DNA of 64,000 nucleotides from Botryococcus braunii (GCA_002005505.1 KV908451.1:16001-80000), one strand, 5' to 3'; numbered from the stretch's first letter, positions 1 to 10,749 are shown. The notes: generated by a model not told the origin, from the letters alone. Program-made: numbers and translations.

Positions 1-111
1 TCCTAGCCAAGGGACGCCTATGATTCGGACTCGGCCCATGTACGACTTATGTCCCTCTATCCTTCCTGAGAGCCCTAGATCGTCCACTCGCTGGCGTGCT
101 AACGGTGACAA
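1..111 (-). repeat. Internal fragment of the Ty3 (element 2) LTR
   Basis: Bases 1-110 match 9416-9525 and the equivalent part of the right LTR of the Ty3 element at 9237-16717 with only a few mismatches. The match stops abruptly near 111, where copia-derived sequence begins. It is a partial third LTR copy whose other end lies outside the window. Confidence 0.85.
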
Positions 112-2487
112 TATTGACGACCAGGGTCGCACATGGTACAGAAGTGCGAGGAACCATGACACAAAGAAATTCATGGGGGTCAGGGACCTGCTGAGTAGGA
201 CCCACATTGTAGAGGAGGGTAGCTGTCTCAGGCTCTCCAAGGGAGGGTCTGCAGCATGGCCACAGAGTCCTTGTTCGCTCCTTCAGGGTCCTATTCATCC
301 TCTCCGCCACCCATTCTGCTGAGGCGTGTAGGGCGCTGAGGACTCCATCTTAGTGCCCTGCTGAGCACAAAACTCTTTGAATTGCTGGTTCAGGAACTCT
401 GAACCCCTGTCAGTCCTCACACACTTCACAACCGTGCCTCGTTGGGTCTGCCAAAAGCGGAGCAGGTCTATCACAGCCTTTGGGATGCAATCCTTTGACT
501 TCACAGCAGGAGGCAACTTGGTGTGAACTTTCATCCACTACAGTGACCCAATATCGTTCACCTGTGATGGCAGGAGGTGATATGGGACCCACAGTATCCA
601 CATGGACTCTATCGAGTGGGTGATGTGCAGGCCTGGAAGATACAGGGAAAGGAGGTCTGGAGTGTTTCCCTTGTATACACGATTCACAGTGCTTGGGGCA
701 CTCAGAGCAGGGAGCAAGGGAGATATTGATTCCTGTAACCAGATCTTCCTTGGAGAACCTCTGCATGCTGCTGGCACCAGGATGACCTAACCTAGCATGC
801 CACACAGATCTCTCGCTACACACGTGTCCTTTCCTAAGATGAGACGCCTCAGCCATGTGATCAATATGTCTGCAGCCAACTTGCTGCCCTCTGACAGGAC
901 TAACAAACTCCAAAAAAAACAGACCTCGTGCGCGGGTGATATCTCCACACCACCCTTCAGGTCCCTTCATGGCTGTGTAACCACCTGCAGTGTCAGTCAG
1001 GAAAGATGCTCCATCCTGAATTGCACCAGTGACTGAAATGAGGTTGGTATGCGCAGAAGGAACACACTGCACATTGTGCAGCCAGAATACTTCGTGCCTT
1101 GCATTCACAAGGCATACAGACCCAGATGCAATGATTCCTCCCTTGGCGTCTGAGGTTGCCAAGTGCAGAGGAAGAGGCTGTCTATGCATAACTGGATTAT
1201 GGAGCAATGAGAGATCATTGACTATATGCACAGAGGCACCACTATCTATTAACCAAGATGTGCTGCTAGCTCCATGCGAAGTTGGGGCAAGCACATTGAG
1301 AGAGATAAACATCGCCTCACCAGAAGGAGGGGTGGAGGTGGTAAATGCCACCCCGGAAACGTGTGTTGACTTGTTGGATAGTTATATGCTGAAGGAGGTC
1401 CAGGGCTGGAAGCGGATGAAGGCGGGCCACCCCGGCCAGATCCATGGTCCCACCAGGCTTGAGGAGACGACTGTGGGCCTCCCTGGCCCCAGTAAGCTGC
1501 AGGCCCAACGCTTGCCGCTTGCATGTTTTGATGCAGAGCCTGCAGCTGCCTGAGCGGTCCGCAGTCAGTCATGAAGTGGCCCTTTGCCTTGCAGAAGTGG
1601 CATGTAAGCTCCTCTCTGGGCCTTCTTGCCCTGCCAGGTCCACGCCCCCTGCCACCAAAAGTAGTTGCAGAGGGGCCAGCGGGAGGCTGTTCGTTTGCTG
1701 GTAGTGCTGCTCCAACTCCCGGTACTGCTCCCACTCCTGGTGCAGCTCCAGCGCTTGATGACGCTCCAGCTACCCCCCCAGAGGGACCAGCCACTGCTGC
1801 AGCTGCCATGGCCTGAGGTGTTCCCTCTGCAGGTGGGTCCTTGTACCCACGGCTGGCTGCGGCGCGCAGGATTCTTTGAATCAGCTCCAATGGCGGCTTG
1901 TCGGTTGCCATAACCTCCAGGGACTCGAGCCTCAGCACAGGAGGGAGGCCCTTCACCATCAGCTCCCCAACATTGTGGTCCAAGAGGATGAACGCGTTGT
2001 TTCTGAGACTTGTAGCCAGATCCATCATTCTGTAGAGGTAGACCTTGAGTGTCTCCCCTGTCTTGATGCCCTGCTCCATTTCCTTGTACCACTCAAGGTT
2101 GATGTCTTGGTTGCTCCCTCCAGTGTGACTGTTCTTCACCCACGCGATGAAGTCGAACGCTGCTTTGTGGCATGAGATCTGAGAATGCCAGATGACTGGA
2201 ACTGACTGGATCAGCCACTGCTTGATGGCTGAGTTCTCCACCGACCCTGGCATTGGCCTCTCCAAAGCCGCTCTGACCCCCTTGGTGTTTGCGCACGCCT
2301 CCAAATTTTCATACCAAAATTCAAAATTGCGCCCTCCATCATCAAGCATGACAGTCATCTTTGGATTAGAGGTATTGGGGATGTAGGCTGCCTTGTCAAT
2401 CTCCACCTTTGGTTCTGCAGTGGCTGATTGTGTCCCGGTCATAGACTGCCCTGGAGTGGCCCCACTGACTTCTCCAGGTTGAGACAT
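112..2487 (-). pseudogene. Broken Ty1/copia gag-pol (copia 1)
   Basis: This is the decayed polyprotein of a copia retrotransposon. Gag starts with an ATG at 2487 and carries a CCHC knuckle (CHFCKAKGHFMTDC) near 1600. The protease follows in another frame with WLIDSGASVHIV near 1260. The GAG-pre-integrase motif HARLGHPG and the integrase start (DRVHVDTVGP, GERYWV) lie at 800-550. A further frameshift near 535 leads to the integrase core (RTDRGSEF, PQQNG), and another near 310 leads to NRTLKERTRT. The sequence then ends against LTR-derived DNA near 111, so reverse transcriptase, RNase H and the 3' LTR are absent. The nearby plus-strand copia at 16.7-21.9 kb shows what an intact relative looks like. 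It is non-functional as it stands. Confidence 0.9.
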
Positions 2488-2908
2488 TGCTGTTTCACTG
2501 CTACTTTCCTTTTCTTTGCCCTTTTTGTCATACTATTGTCACTTCACCAGCCAAACTTACTCATAAACTTCTGGAATGCAGCAATACCCTACAATTCCCT
2601 CCATGTCATGGAAATTTACCAGCCAGTCTTGCACAGTAGTAGCAGATATGTTCCCCTCAGAAGTTTGCGCCGGAGTCCGGCCCGACTCACTCAGTGCTTC
2701 TAGACAACGTCTATGAATGATAAAGCACAGCTAAAACTTCAATTATGAATTTCCCAGAAAGGTAAACTGTGAGTAAGATAATGGTCCTGGTACACTCGAG
2801 TTCCCTTGCGCCGCTGCGCCATGCTCGAGCTCCTTTGTTGACGCTTACGTCTGACCCATCCGTAGACGACCTTCACTCCTGCTTTTACTTGGCTCAGCTG
2901 GAAGGGCG
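2488..2908 (-). other. Untranslated leader of copia 1
   Basis: These 421 bases lie between the primer-binding site and the gag ATG on the minus strand. I see no coding signal. The length suits the leader and packaging region of a retrotransposon. Confidence 0.6.
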
Positions 2909-2921
2909 TGGGCCCATAACC
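2909..2921 (-). promoter_or_regulatory. Primer-binding site, half-tRNA-iMet type
   Basis: Directly inside the LTR the minus strand reads GGTTATGGGCCCACG. This complements the anticodon region of the plant initiator tRNA-Met (GGGCCCAUAACC), not its 3' CCA end. Drosophila copia is known to prime from a cleaved initiator-tRNA half in this way. The same motif sits at the same place beside the LTR ending at 45535. Confidence 0.7.
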
Positions 2922-3615
2922 TGTGAAAGGTTATGGGCAATCGGCTTTCCCTGTACAAAGCAGACAGGTCGTCAATAGACGAAGTTACTCCAGCTACAGT
3001 CCGTACGACTGTCTGCTGAGTGCCACACACAACTGTCGGACAAGACTAGCATCTGGTGATGCCCAGCATCTTTCACAACCAGTTACGTTACATCATTATC
3101 TTGTACACAAGCACCGATCAAGCAATCACTAGATAAGGCTCTAGACGGCTACGTTCAAGTACATGCCTATACTCCCTGAAGTCACTGTCCCTTATCTGTT
3201 TGAGTGACTACAGGGTACACTAAGCTTGTTCACTCTCACAATAGCAACAATGATACAACACACACTGCCGCACCGTACCTGTACAAAGCAGACAGGTCGT
3301 CAATAGACGAAGTTACTCCAGCTACAGTCCGTACGACTGTCTGCTGAGTGCCACACACAACTGTCGGACAAGACTAGCATCTGGTGATGCCCAGCATCTT
3401 TCACAACCAGTTGGTATTCACTCCGGTGGGGCAGCCTTAAGAGTTCATCCGACAAACGTGTGATCTAGATAGGATTGTACCTTATGTTCGAAAACGTCCA
3501 GAATCTGCCGTGTCTCAAGGTACCTTATGTTCTCAATGGACCCATATCCTAATAGTGCACACATGAAGATCACTTAAAGCACAAGGCATTCAATAATAAT
3601 GTTCAGAACTCAACA
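2922..3615 (-). repeat. 5' LTR of copia 1 (694 bp)
   Basis: On the minus strand it begins TGTTGAGTTCTGAAC at 3615 and ends TTTCACA at 2922, giving TG...CA termini followed by the primer-binding site. It is a diverged relative of the 700-bp LTRs at 44836 and 49114. It contains the same kind of internal duplication: about 134 bases at 2951-3084 recur at 3280-3413. Confidence 0.85.
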
Positions 3616-5095
3616 CGTTTTGCCGCCGATCCCGACCGACCTCGTCCCTTTGGTGGGCAAACCTCCTCGATACACGTTAAGGAGGCTCCCATACCCTGGA
3701 AATACTAGACCTTATTATTCATATCTGAAAGAGTTGGATATTGAGGTGCCAGATATTCCAGAGGGTGTTGACCCGGTCGACTCGACTTCGGGTTATGACT
3801 GGAAGGGCTTGCTTTCCAAGGTTTTTGACTTTGAGACTGCTGAGGAAGCTCTTGAGTGGGCAAGGCTCGGCATTGTTGAAGTCATCAACGATTTGAAAGA
3901 GGCTCGGGCACTTATGACGGAGTGTGCCGATTCAGTTCGGCACCCGTCCTCTGAGGGCGACGATGGCCTAGGCCTTGCACAATGTTCCAAAGATTTAGTG
4001 GAAGCTTCCACTATTTGGGCAAAAGTTGTGTGGAGGTATTGGCTTTGGTGCGCTGCGGCGCGCGCTTTTTATGCTCGGATCCCGAGTCATGTCCTACACG
4101 ACAGAAGGGTGACCAGCATAGAGTCGTCCGTCCAGGCTCTTAACACTGATATTGGGTCTTTGGGAACCCAAGTTGGCAGCCTGGACGGCAAGATGGACGC
4201 GATTATGCGTTTGCTGCAAGGATCGGGGGGGGGACAAGGTGCGTCTCCCTCGCCTATGCCTTTCGTTGCTCCTAAAACGAGGCCTCCAGCGCCTATTTTT
4301 AATGGAAGCAAGGATGGGACTAAGATAACAACTTGGTTCGAGCAGTTTGCGGCATACGCGGCGTTGTTGCAGCTCACTCCTGACACGCTTGTGGATCACG
4401 CATCCTTGTGTCTTTCTGGGAAAGCAGCTGAACAATGGGCTTTGATTAAAAAGTCTTTGGCTTTGCATGGCAAGGATGTGAAAGACTTTGATTTGTTCAA
4501 AGCTGAATTGTTGGCCAACTTTGTCGATATGTCAGTGGAAGACACCGTGCGATATCGTTTGGCGCAACTTAAACAATCTGGAACAGTGGCTCAATACTAT
4601 ACTGCCTTTAGGGCAATAACAGTTGAGGCAGTCACATATCCAGTAACTGGGCCTGAAGCTTGTGCAGCTTTTCGGGCTGGCCTAAAACCCGCTCTACTTG
4701 AACTCATTATGAAGGATGCCTCGGTAAGGCGTGAGATGAGCAATGTGGAGGCGGTGGTGAAAGCTGCCAAAGAGGCTGAATCTTTGTTGGCTATGCTTTC
4801 AGGTGTCTCCAAGGGAAAGGAGAAGGTCTATGGGGACCGCGAGGAGGGAGAAGTACCTCGGGACCGTGGGACCAAGCGTCCCGCCCATAACCATCCCAAG
4901 GGAGCCACACGCCACTTGGGCAAACTTCAGAAGAAGTACGGCCTAAGCCAGGACAGGCGAGAGGCGGCTGGGAAGCTGGCCGCTGGCGTCTGTTTCGAAT
5001 GCAACAAGCCCGGCCATTTTGCATTCGAATGCCCTCTCAAGAAGGGGTCTTCTGGCAAGAAGACAAGCCCCGGCGCGGGACCTTCTAATGCTTGA
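3599..5095 (+). CDS. Ty3/gypsy Gag (Ty3 element 1), start codon borrowed from a copia LTR
   Basis: The frame encodes 498 residues. The retrotransposon Gag region (APIFNGSKDGTKITTWFEQF, about residues 230-400) is followed by a basic stretch and a CCHC knuckle, CFECNKPGHFAFEC, near 463-476. Gag forms the cytoplasmic particle and packages RNA. The first codons (MFRTQ) lie inside the outer end of the copia 1 LTR, and Ty3-derived sequence starts only at 3616. The true 5' end, the leader and the 5' LTR of this element are therefore missing and the ATG is fortuitous. The frame ends in a UGA at 5093-5095. The pol frame continues in the same register. Confidence 0.9.
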   Translation: MFRTQHVLPPIPTDLVPLVGKPPRYTLRRLPYPGNTRPYYSYLKELDIEVPDIPEGVDPVDSTSGYDWKGLLSKVFDFETAEEALEWARLGIVEVINDLKEARALMTECADSVRHPSSEGDDGLGLAQCSKDLVEASTIWAKVVWRYWLWCAAARAFYARIPSHVLHDRRVTSIESSVQALNTDIGSLGTQVGSLDGKMDAIMRLLQGSGGGQGASPSPMPFVAPKTRPPAPIFNGSKDGTKITTWFEQFAAYAALLQLTPDTLVDHASLCLSGKAAEQWALIKKSLALHGKDVKDFDLFKAELLANFVDMSVEDTVRYRLAQLKQSGTVAQYYTAFRAITVEAVTYPVTGPEACAAFRAGLKPALLELIMKDASVRREMSNVEAVVKAAKEAESLLAMLSGVSKGKEKVYGDREEGEVPRDRGTKRPAHNHPKGATRHLGKLQKKYGLSQDRREAAGKLAAGVCFECNKPGHFAFECPLKKGSSGKKTSPGAGPSNA

Positions 5096-8000
5096 AGGTG
5101 TGGGCCTTCGCTTGGCGATGTAGGCCCTGCATGTTTGACGTCTATTCATGCATTTGCTTGTCAAGAAGCCGTGTCACAGCTTGTGATGGTGTTTCCTGCC
5201 GAGGTGCAGGGGAGCAAGGCCACGGCAATGCTGGACTCTGGAGCTTCTTGCAATGTGGTCAGTGCAGACTTTGCTAAAGCCCTTCACTTGGAGATTGTGC
5301 CGCCGAAGGGGGATTCTTTAAGCATTAAGTTGGCTGACGGGAGAACTGTAAACCATATCGGATGTGCTGTCTTAGACATTGTCATCCAGGGGGTACAGTT
5401 TGCTAAGGTGTCGTGTCTTGTGCTAGACTTTGCCATGGATTGGAATGTGCTGTTGGGGACTCCCTGGTTAAAGACATTCCGTGCAAATCTCATGTTTGAA
5501 GAGGACACCGTTAGGGGGTATACAAGAAAGAACAAGCCGTTCGTTTTGCGTTGCCCGCCTAAGGAGGAGAGGCCTTTGAAGGGTTCAGAAGTGGAGGATG
5601 TGCCTAGATTGGTTTTGTCTGCGGTGCAGGCTAGAAGGTTAAGCAGAAAAGGCTGTCAGTCCTTTCTGGCAATTGTAACCGATCTGTCTACCGATCCGAA
5701 TGTCTCCATTCCTTCTCCTAACTCTCCTGTTGTTGACATACTCAGTGAATTCCAAGATGTTTTCCCTGAAGATGTCCCGCACCTTCCGCCTGAGAGGCAA
5801 GGGGTTAGACACACTATACCCTTGAGCGATCCACATGCTCGTCCACCGTCTCGTCCGTTGTACCGGCTTTCACGCTTAGAGTATGATGAGGCGTTACGCC
5901 AGACAAAGCTATTGTTGGACAAAGGGTATATCCAGCCGTCTACATCACCCTATGGTGCGCCCATTCTTTTTGTGCAAAAGAAGGATGGAAGCCTCCGGAT
6001 GGTCATTGATTACCGAGCTTTGAATCGACAGACGGTCAAGAACAGGTATCCGATGCCTCGTATCGATGATACTCTTGATCAACTGCAGGGTTCTACAGTG
6101 TTCTCTAGTCTTGACCTCACGTCTGGCTATCACCAGATCCGGATCACAGATGAGGATATGCCAAAGACAGCTTTCAGAACACCCGCGGGGTTGTTCGAGT
6201 GGCGGGTTTTGCCATTTGGGCTGACTAATGCCCCGGCCACGTTTCAAACTGCCATGAATGCTATCTTTGCTCCTTACCTGCACAAGTTTGTGCTCGTGTA
6301 CCTTGATGACATCCTCATCTACAGCAAGTCCATTGAAGAGCATAGGGAGCATCTCCGCAAAGTCCTTGAACTGTTGCGGCAGCATAAGTTGTATGCTAAC
6401 CTAAAGAAGTGCTCTTTCGCCAAGGATGAGCTGGAGTACTTGGGCCATTTAGTCTCAGCCGATGGGATTAAAGTGGACCCACGTAAGGTGGCTTCAGTTG
6501 CTAATTGGAGCACACCGAAGAATGTTGGCGAGTTGCGGTCTTTCCTGGGGCTGGCAACTTACTTTCGCAAGTTTGTTCGCAATTTTGCAGCACTTGCATC
6601 GCCACTGTACAGACTCCTACGCCAAGGTGTGACCTGGGTATGGAGTGCTGGGTGTGTTCGGGCGTTTACCGAGATTAAACATGCCTTGACACATGCACCT
6701 TGCTTAGCGTATCCTGACTTCTCAAAGCCGTTTGAGGTCCATTGCGATGCGTCTTTGGCAGGGTTGGGGGCCGTGTTGTACCAGGAGGGTCGCCCAGTTG
6801 CCTACGAGAGTCGTCGCTTGACTCCCGCTGAGGTTAACTATCCTACTGGGGAGCAAGAACTTCTAGCTGTGGTGCATGCATTGACAGTCTGGAGGTGCTA
6901 CCTAGAGGGGGCCCCTGAGTTTCGTGTAGTCACGGACCACAAGGCCATCACTTATTTGGACACTTTGCCTACTTTAAGTAGACGGCAAACCAGGTGGGCA
7001 GAGTTCCTTTCAAGGTTCAATTTTCGCATGGACTATGCCCCCGGAACGTCCAATGTGGTGGCTGACGCTCTGAGTCGGCATCCGTCCGACTATGAGGCTC
7101 CTTGTCCAATCATCAATGGCGTGGTGATTGGTGGGTGTTCGCACCCGGCGCACCGTTGTCTGCCAACGCTCTCTCTTTGTGCCTTGGTTGGCACTATCCG
7201 CTCTGCGGGGGAGGGGAGTGCTGCGGCCGGGGTTGCTCTGTCTTGGAAGGACAAATTTGTCCAGGGTTATACTCAAGACCCATGGTTCCAAGATAAGCAG
7301 AATGTTGAAGGTCTGCTAGACTTTGACGGCTTCCTTCTGAGGGAGGGGAAGGCCGTGGTTCCGGATGCTTTCGGGCTGCGAGCTCACATCCTCAAGGAAC
7401 TGCATGATAGCCCGTATGCTGGCCATCAAGGAGTGAAGAAAACCTTGGCCCTGGTAAGGCGCCATTATTGGTGGCCTACCATGCTTGCTGACATCGAACG
7501 TTACGTGCTAACGTGCCACTTGTGTCAGAAGAACAAGGCTCGGAACACTTTGCCTGCGGGGTTGCTGCAACCTTTACAGTTGCCGCTGAATCCTTGGCAC
7601 ACGGTGACTATGGATTTCATTACCCAATTGCCTAGGACAGGCAAGGGTCATGATGCCATTTTCGTCGTAGTGGATAAGCTGACCAAGATGGTGCATCTTA
7701 TGCCCACAACCACCAAGGCTACGGCTGAGCAGACGGCTAAGCTGTACGTTGACAATGTGTGGAAGTTGCATGGTGTTCCCCAAGTGGTGGTGTCCGATAG
7801 AGATAAGCTCTTCACCAGCCACTTTGCTAGAGCTTTGTGTCAATCCATTGGGACTCGACAAGCCATGTCAACAGCCTACCATCCGCAGACGGATGGGCAG
7901 ACTGAGAGAGTGAATCGAGTGCTCGAGGACATGCTACGCATGTATGTGGCCAAGTCCCAGGATGATTGGGATGAGAAGTTGGTCTGTGCAGAATTCGCGA

Positions 8001-8692
8001 TCAATAATTGCGATCACGAGTCCACGGGGTCCTCGCCGTTTTTGCTGAACTACGGGTTTCACCCCCACCTGCCAGTCGCGATTCTCCCCAATAGACGGGT
8101 ACCTGGTGCGTCTGACTTTGTTCAGGGCATGCAACGCCTCATCAATGAGGCCAGGATGACCCATCGGGTGGCCACTGCGAGACAAGCGCAGTATGCCAAC
8201 ACCAAACGAAGGGCCGTTCAATTTGGTGTGGGGGACTGGGTCCTCCTCTCCTCAAAGAACCTCCGTTTCAAGGTAGGCACGCCCAAGCTCCTCCCGCGTT
8301 GGGTAGGGCCGTTCCAAGTCGTGAAACGTGTGGGTACCCAAGCTTATGAGCTTGACCTCCCGGCACGATGGAGGATTCATGATGTCTTTCATGTCTCCAA
8401 CCTGGAACGGTACCGGCGGGATGGTTCGATGCAACCCCCACCACCTGCCGAGGTGCTGGAGGGGGAAGATGAATACGAGGTGGAAGCCTTAATGGACCAC
8501 CGTCGTGTCAATTCACGTGGCCGTCCCAAGTATGAGTACCTTGTCCGCTGGAAGGGTTACTCGTCAGAGCATGACACCTGGGAAGAGGAACGGAATTTGA
8601 CAAATGCTCCCAATGTTGTAAAGGGATACTGGGACACAGTCAACGCACGGGCACCACGAGGCGGGGCACGCCGTCGTGGGCAGGTTGACTAG
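5096..8692 (+). CDS. Ty3/gypsy chromovirus Pol (Ty3 element 1)
   Basis: This is an intact polyprotein in frame with Gag after the UGA at 5093. There are 13 sense codons before a TTG at 5135, and no ATG is obvious at the start, so expression probably depends on readthrough. Counting from 5135: protease active site LDSGAS (D34), reverse transcriptase VIDYRALN (near 289) and YLDDILIYS (near 389), RNase H DASLAGLGAVLY (near 537), integrase zinc finger HQGVKKTLALVRRHYWWP with CHLC (763-800), catalytic core MDFITQLP (near 825) and DGQTERVNR. A C-terminal chromodomain (EVEALMDHRR, YLVRWKGYSSEHDTWEEE) covers about 1112-1165 and defines a chromovirus. About 1185 residues follow the TTG, with no internal stop. 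Confidence 0.95.
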   Translation, partial: RCGPSLGDVGPACLTSIHAFACQEAVSQLVMVFPAEVQGSKATAMLDSGASCNVVSADFAKALHLEIVPPKGDSLSIKLADGRTVNHIGCAVLDIVIQGVQFAKVSCLVLDFAMDWNVLLGTPWLKTFRANLMFEEDTVRGYTRKNKPFVLRCPPKEERPLKGSEVEDVPRLVLSAVQARRLSRKGCQSFLAIVTDLSTDPNVSIPSPNSPVVDILSEFQDVFPEDVPHLPPERQGVRHTIPLSDPHARPPSRPLYRLSRLEYDEALRQTKLLLDKGYIQPSTSPYGAPILFVQKKDGSLRMVIDYRALNRQTVKNRYPMPRIDDTLDQLQGSTVFSSLDLTSGYHQIRITDEDMPKTAFRTPAGLFEWRVLPFGLTNAPATFQTAMNAIFAPYLHKFVLVYLDDILIYSKSIEEHREHLRKVLELLRQHKLYANLKKCSFAKDELEYLGHLVSADGIKVDPRKVASVANWSTPKNVGELRSFLGLATYFRKFVRNFAALASPLYRLLRQGVTWVWSAGCVRAFTEIKHALTHAPCLAYPDFSKPFEVHCDASLAGLGAVLYQEGRPVAYESRRLTPAEVNYPTGEQELLAVVHALTVWRCYLEGAPEFRVVTDHKAITYLDTLPTLSRRQTRWAEFLSRFNFRMDYAPGTSNVVADALSRHPSDYEAPCPIINGVVIGGCSHPAHRCLPTLSLCALVGTIRSAGEGSAAAGVALSWKDKFVQGYTQDPWFQDKQNVEGLLDFDGFLLREGKAVVPDAFGLRAHILKELHDSPYAGHQGVKKTLALVRRHYWWPTMLADIERYVLTCHLCQKNKARNTLPAGLLQPLQLPLNPWHTVTMDFITQLPRTGKGHDAIFVVVDKLTKMVHLMPTTTKATAEQTAKLYVDNVWKLHGVPQVVVSDRDKLFTSHFARALCQSIGTRQAMSTAYHPQTDGQTERVNRVLEDMLRMYVAKSQDDWDEKLVCAEFAINNCDHESTGSSPFLLNYGFHPHLPVAILPNRRVPGASDFVQGMQRLINEARMTHRVATARQAQYANTKRRAVQFGVGDWVLLSSKNLRFKVGTPKLLPRWVGPFQVVKRVGTQAYELDLPARWRIHDVFHVSNLERYRRDGSMQPPPPAEVLEGEDEYEVEALMDHRRVNSRGRPKYEYLVRWKGYSSEHDTWEEERNLTNAPNVVKGYWDTVNARAPRGGARRRGQVD

Positions 8693-9110
8693 GGGAAACA
8701 CAGCAGCACGAGCCTGTCAAGCTGCGTCACCGGGGGGTCGTGGTTTACCCATACGTTCGCGTGATCACAGAACGTCCCCTGACTTGGTGGCTAAGTGTCG
8801 TCCAGCCCCGGCCCCTACTATCCGCCCTGAAGCTAGCAACTTCACTGCTTCTTCATGGGAACCTGTACACGTGGAGTGTACATTTGTTCACGCCGACGAC
8901 TGCCCTTTGGGCCCCGTCACTGCGGGATTCTGGTCTAGGCGTACCATAGAGATACCTCAGGCAAGTGTACACCCAGGCTGCGGTCTGGTGTCTGGAGGAG
9001 ACTCGCCGGCTCAAAGTGTGATGTATAGAAGTGTGGCAGTGACCTTCTATACACCTCTGCCTGTGACTGCGGCTTGCTTTGGCAGGCCTCCCGGGAGCTC
9101 GGTCACCTAG
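8676..9110 (+). CDS. Small open frame between pol and the polypurine tract
   Basis: A 144-codon frame overlaps the last codons of pol and stops immediately before the polypurine tract of Ty3 element 1. I recognise no domain, signal peptide or membrane segment. It is rich in S, P, R and T. It could be chance openness of GC-rich 3' untranslated sequence, and I lean that way. Its exact fit between pol and the polypurine tract is the only reason to list it. Confidence 0.25.
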   Translation: MGRLTRGNTAARACQAASPGGRGLPIRSRDHRTSPDLVAKCRPAPAPTIRPEASNFTASSWEPVHVECTFVHADDCPLGPVTAGFWSRRTIEIPQASVHPGCGLVSGGDSPAQSVMYRSVAVTFYTPLPVTAACFGRPPGSSVT

Positions 9111-9121
9111 GAGGGGGAGAA
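9111..9121 (+). promoter_or_regulatory. Polypurine tract of Ty3 element 1
   Basis: The purine run GAGGGGGAGAA directly precedes TGTAGCGCGCGG, the expected start of a 3' LTR. Such a tract primes plus-strand DNA synthesis. Confidence 0.7.
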
Positions 9122-9236
9122 TGTAGCGCGCGGCAGGCAGACTCCGCCAGGGTTAGCCCCGTCGGATGCCAAGCGGTACATTAGGCCAGGCGTAGCCTCT
9201 TTAGGCTTCGCGCTAGCACATACGGTGTGGCGCTCG
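9122..9236 (+). repeat. Truncated 3' LTR of Ty3 element 1
   Basis: It begins TGTAGCGCGCGGCAGG after the polypurine tract and runs 115 bases until the left LTR of Ty3 element 2 begins at 9237. The rest of this LTR does not resume after 16717, so the junction is not a simple insertion. Confidence 0.65.
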
Positions 9237-9714
9237 TGTAATAACTCAGCGGAATTTATAAGGAAGTAAGGCAGGAAGGGAGCAAGGAACGAGGCGCGAC
9301 ACGAGGTCCGTCACTTGGGGCAAGCAAGCGTTTACAAGAACCACCCCACCACACAGCTTACCCTTGTGGTTTCTCCAGTTCTGTCCTCTCGTGTTAATCT
9401 ACTCGGCACGCGGGTTCCTAGCCAAGGGACGCCTATCATTCGGACTCGGCCCATGTACGACTTATGTCTCTCTATCCTTCGTGAGAGCCCTAGATCGTCC
9501 ACTCGTTGGCGTGCTAACGGTGACAACTATTGTCATCAAACACACGCAATGACGGAGTGCCAACTATGCATGGCGTAAGCAACCATCACCGACGGAAGGT
9601 GCTACTCTCGTTCGAGCGGCTAACCACGTGGCTCCCACGGGCGTGCAGTATGGCGCCAAAGGGCGTCTCCCGCAAATGTCCCGAAATGCTCGGAAATCCT
9701 CGCATTCCGTTACA
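9237..9714 (-). repeat. 3' LTR of Ty3 element 2 (left copy)
   Basis: This 478-bp copy starts TGTAATAACTCAGCGG and ends CATTCCGTTACA on the plus strand, so TGTAA...TTACA is the terminal inverted repeat. It appears identical to 16240-16717. Confidence 0.95.
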
Positions 9715-9728
9715 TTATCCCCCCCTTA
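9715..9728 (-). promoter_or_regulatory. Polypurine tract of Ty3 element 2
   Basis: On the minus strand CTAAGGGGGGATAA abuts the 3' LTR start at 9714. This is the expected position and composition for the plus-strand primer. Confidence 0.7.
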
Positions 9729-10749
9729 GTCCTTTGCATGTCCTCATGCAAACCCACTCGAGGATTTTCACTGAGAAGAACAACCAGAGAAACCGGTAAA
9801 CTGGACGGCCCAAACCTCCAACTGCCGTCTGACCCCTGCCGAATTGGTGGTTCATGGGGTCCCCACTTCCAATGTATAATATCTCCAAGTAAACACTTCC
9901 TTGCCATTTATTTTTTTTTTATGGCTTTTCCAGGACACTAGGTAGACTTGCGTCTAATCTTATTCGAAGAACAAACATGAAGAAATAAACGCTCAAACAT
10001 GAAAAACAAGTGTCCCATTTCCCAAGTCCAAGAGAACATAAAAATCTAATCCAAAAACATACAACACAAAAGAATAATTAAAGTGCTTAAGTCCAAAAAG
10101 TAGGGAACTTCCATGGAGAAGTTCCATGCTCCCAATGAGTCCCGTTCCCGTAATGGATGATCCCAAGTCAACATACTGTACAAATCCACATAAGGTACAC
10201 ATTCCAGTTCATGCCGAACGACTCGGGTTGCGTTGGCTCTGAACCATGATCCAAAAGGAACAAACAAACAAACAAACAAAGAAACAAAGTCCAACGTTCC
10301 CAAAAGTCCCAACAACACAAACTTCCAAGGTCCAAGATTTCAAGAGAGTCCAAGTCCCCCTATTGACATAGACAGTCCAAGACCTGCCAGTCACATAGAA
10401 GAATCCCCAATCCCTCTCCAATTTCCAAGTCTCTTCTAGTCACATAGTCCACCAATCACCAGAAAAGTGCCCAGGATCCACAACTGATTGCTTGTGCTAG
10501 CAGGTGTACTCCCCCCCACCTATCCAAAGCGTGCAGACTCCGGGCTGCAACATGCCATGGTGTGTGACATCTGTCCACCCACACCGGAGTGGGCGACCCA
10601 CTCCCAATCCCATCCCGAGGGGGTGCACACATTTGCAATCCTACCACCGGCTTGTCTGTGCAGATCCTTGCGTACCCGACAAGGACTCCCTCCTAAAGAG
10701 AGCAAAGCCAAGGTAACCAACCGGAGGAGCGGGCAGCAGGGGAAAGGCC
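9729..10749 (-). other. 3' untranslated region of Ty3 element 2
   Basis: About 1 kb between the pol stop and the polypurine tract. It is A/C-rich on the plus strand, with a short CAAA repeat near 10260. I see no credible coding frame on either strand. Confidence 0.6.

Noticed and set aside
11..322. Plus-strand frames in the first few hundred bases
   Set aside because: Antisense shadows of copia integrase and LTR sequence.
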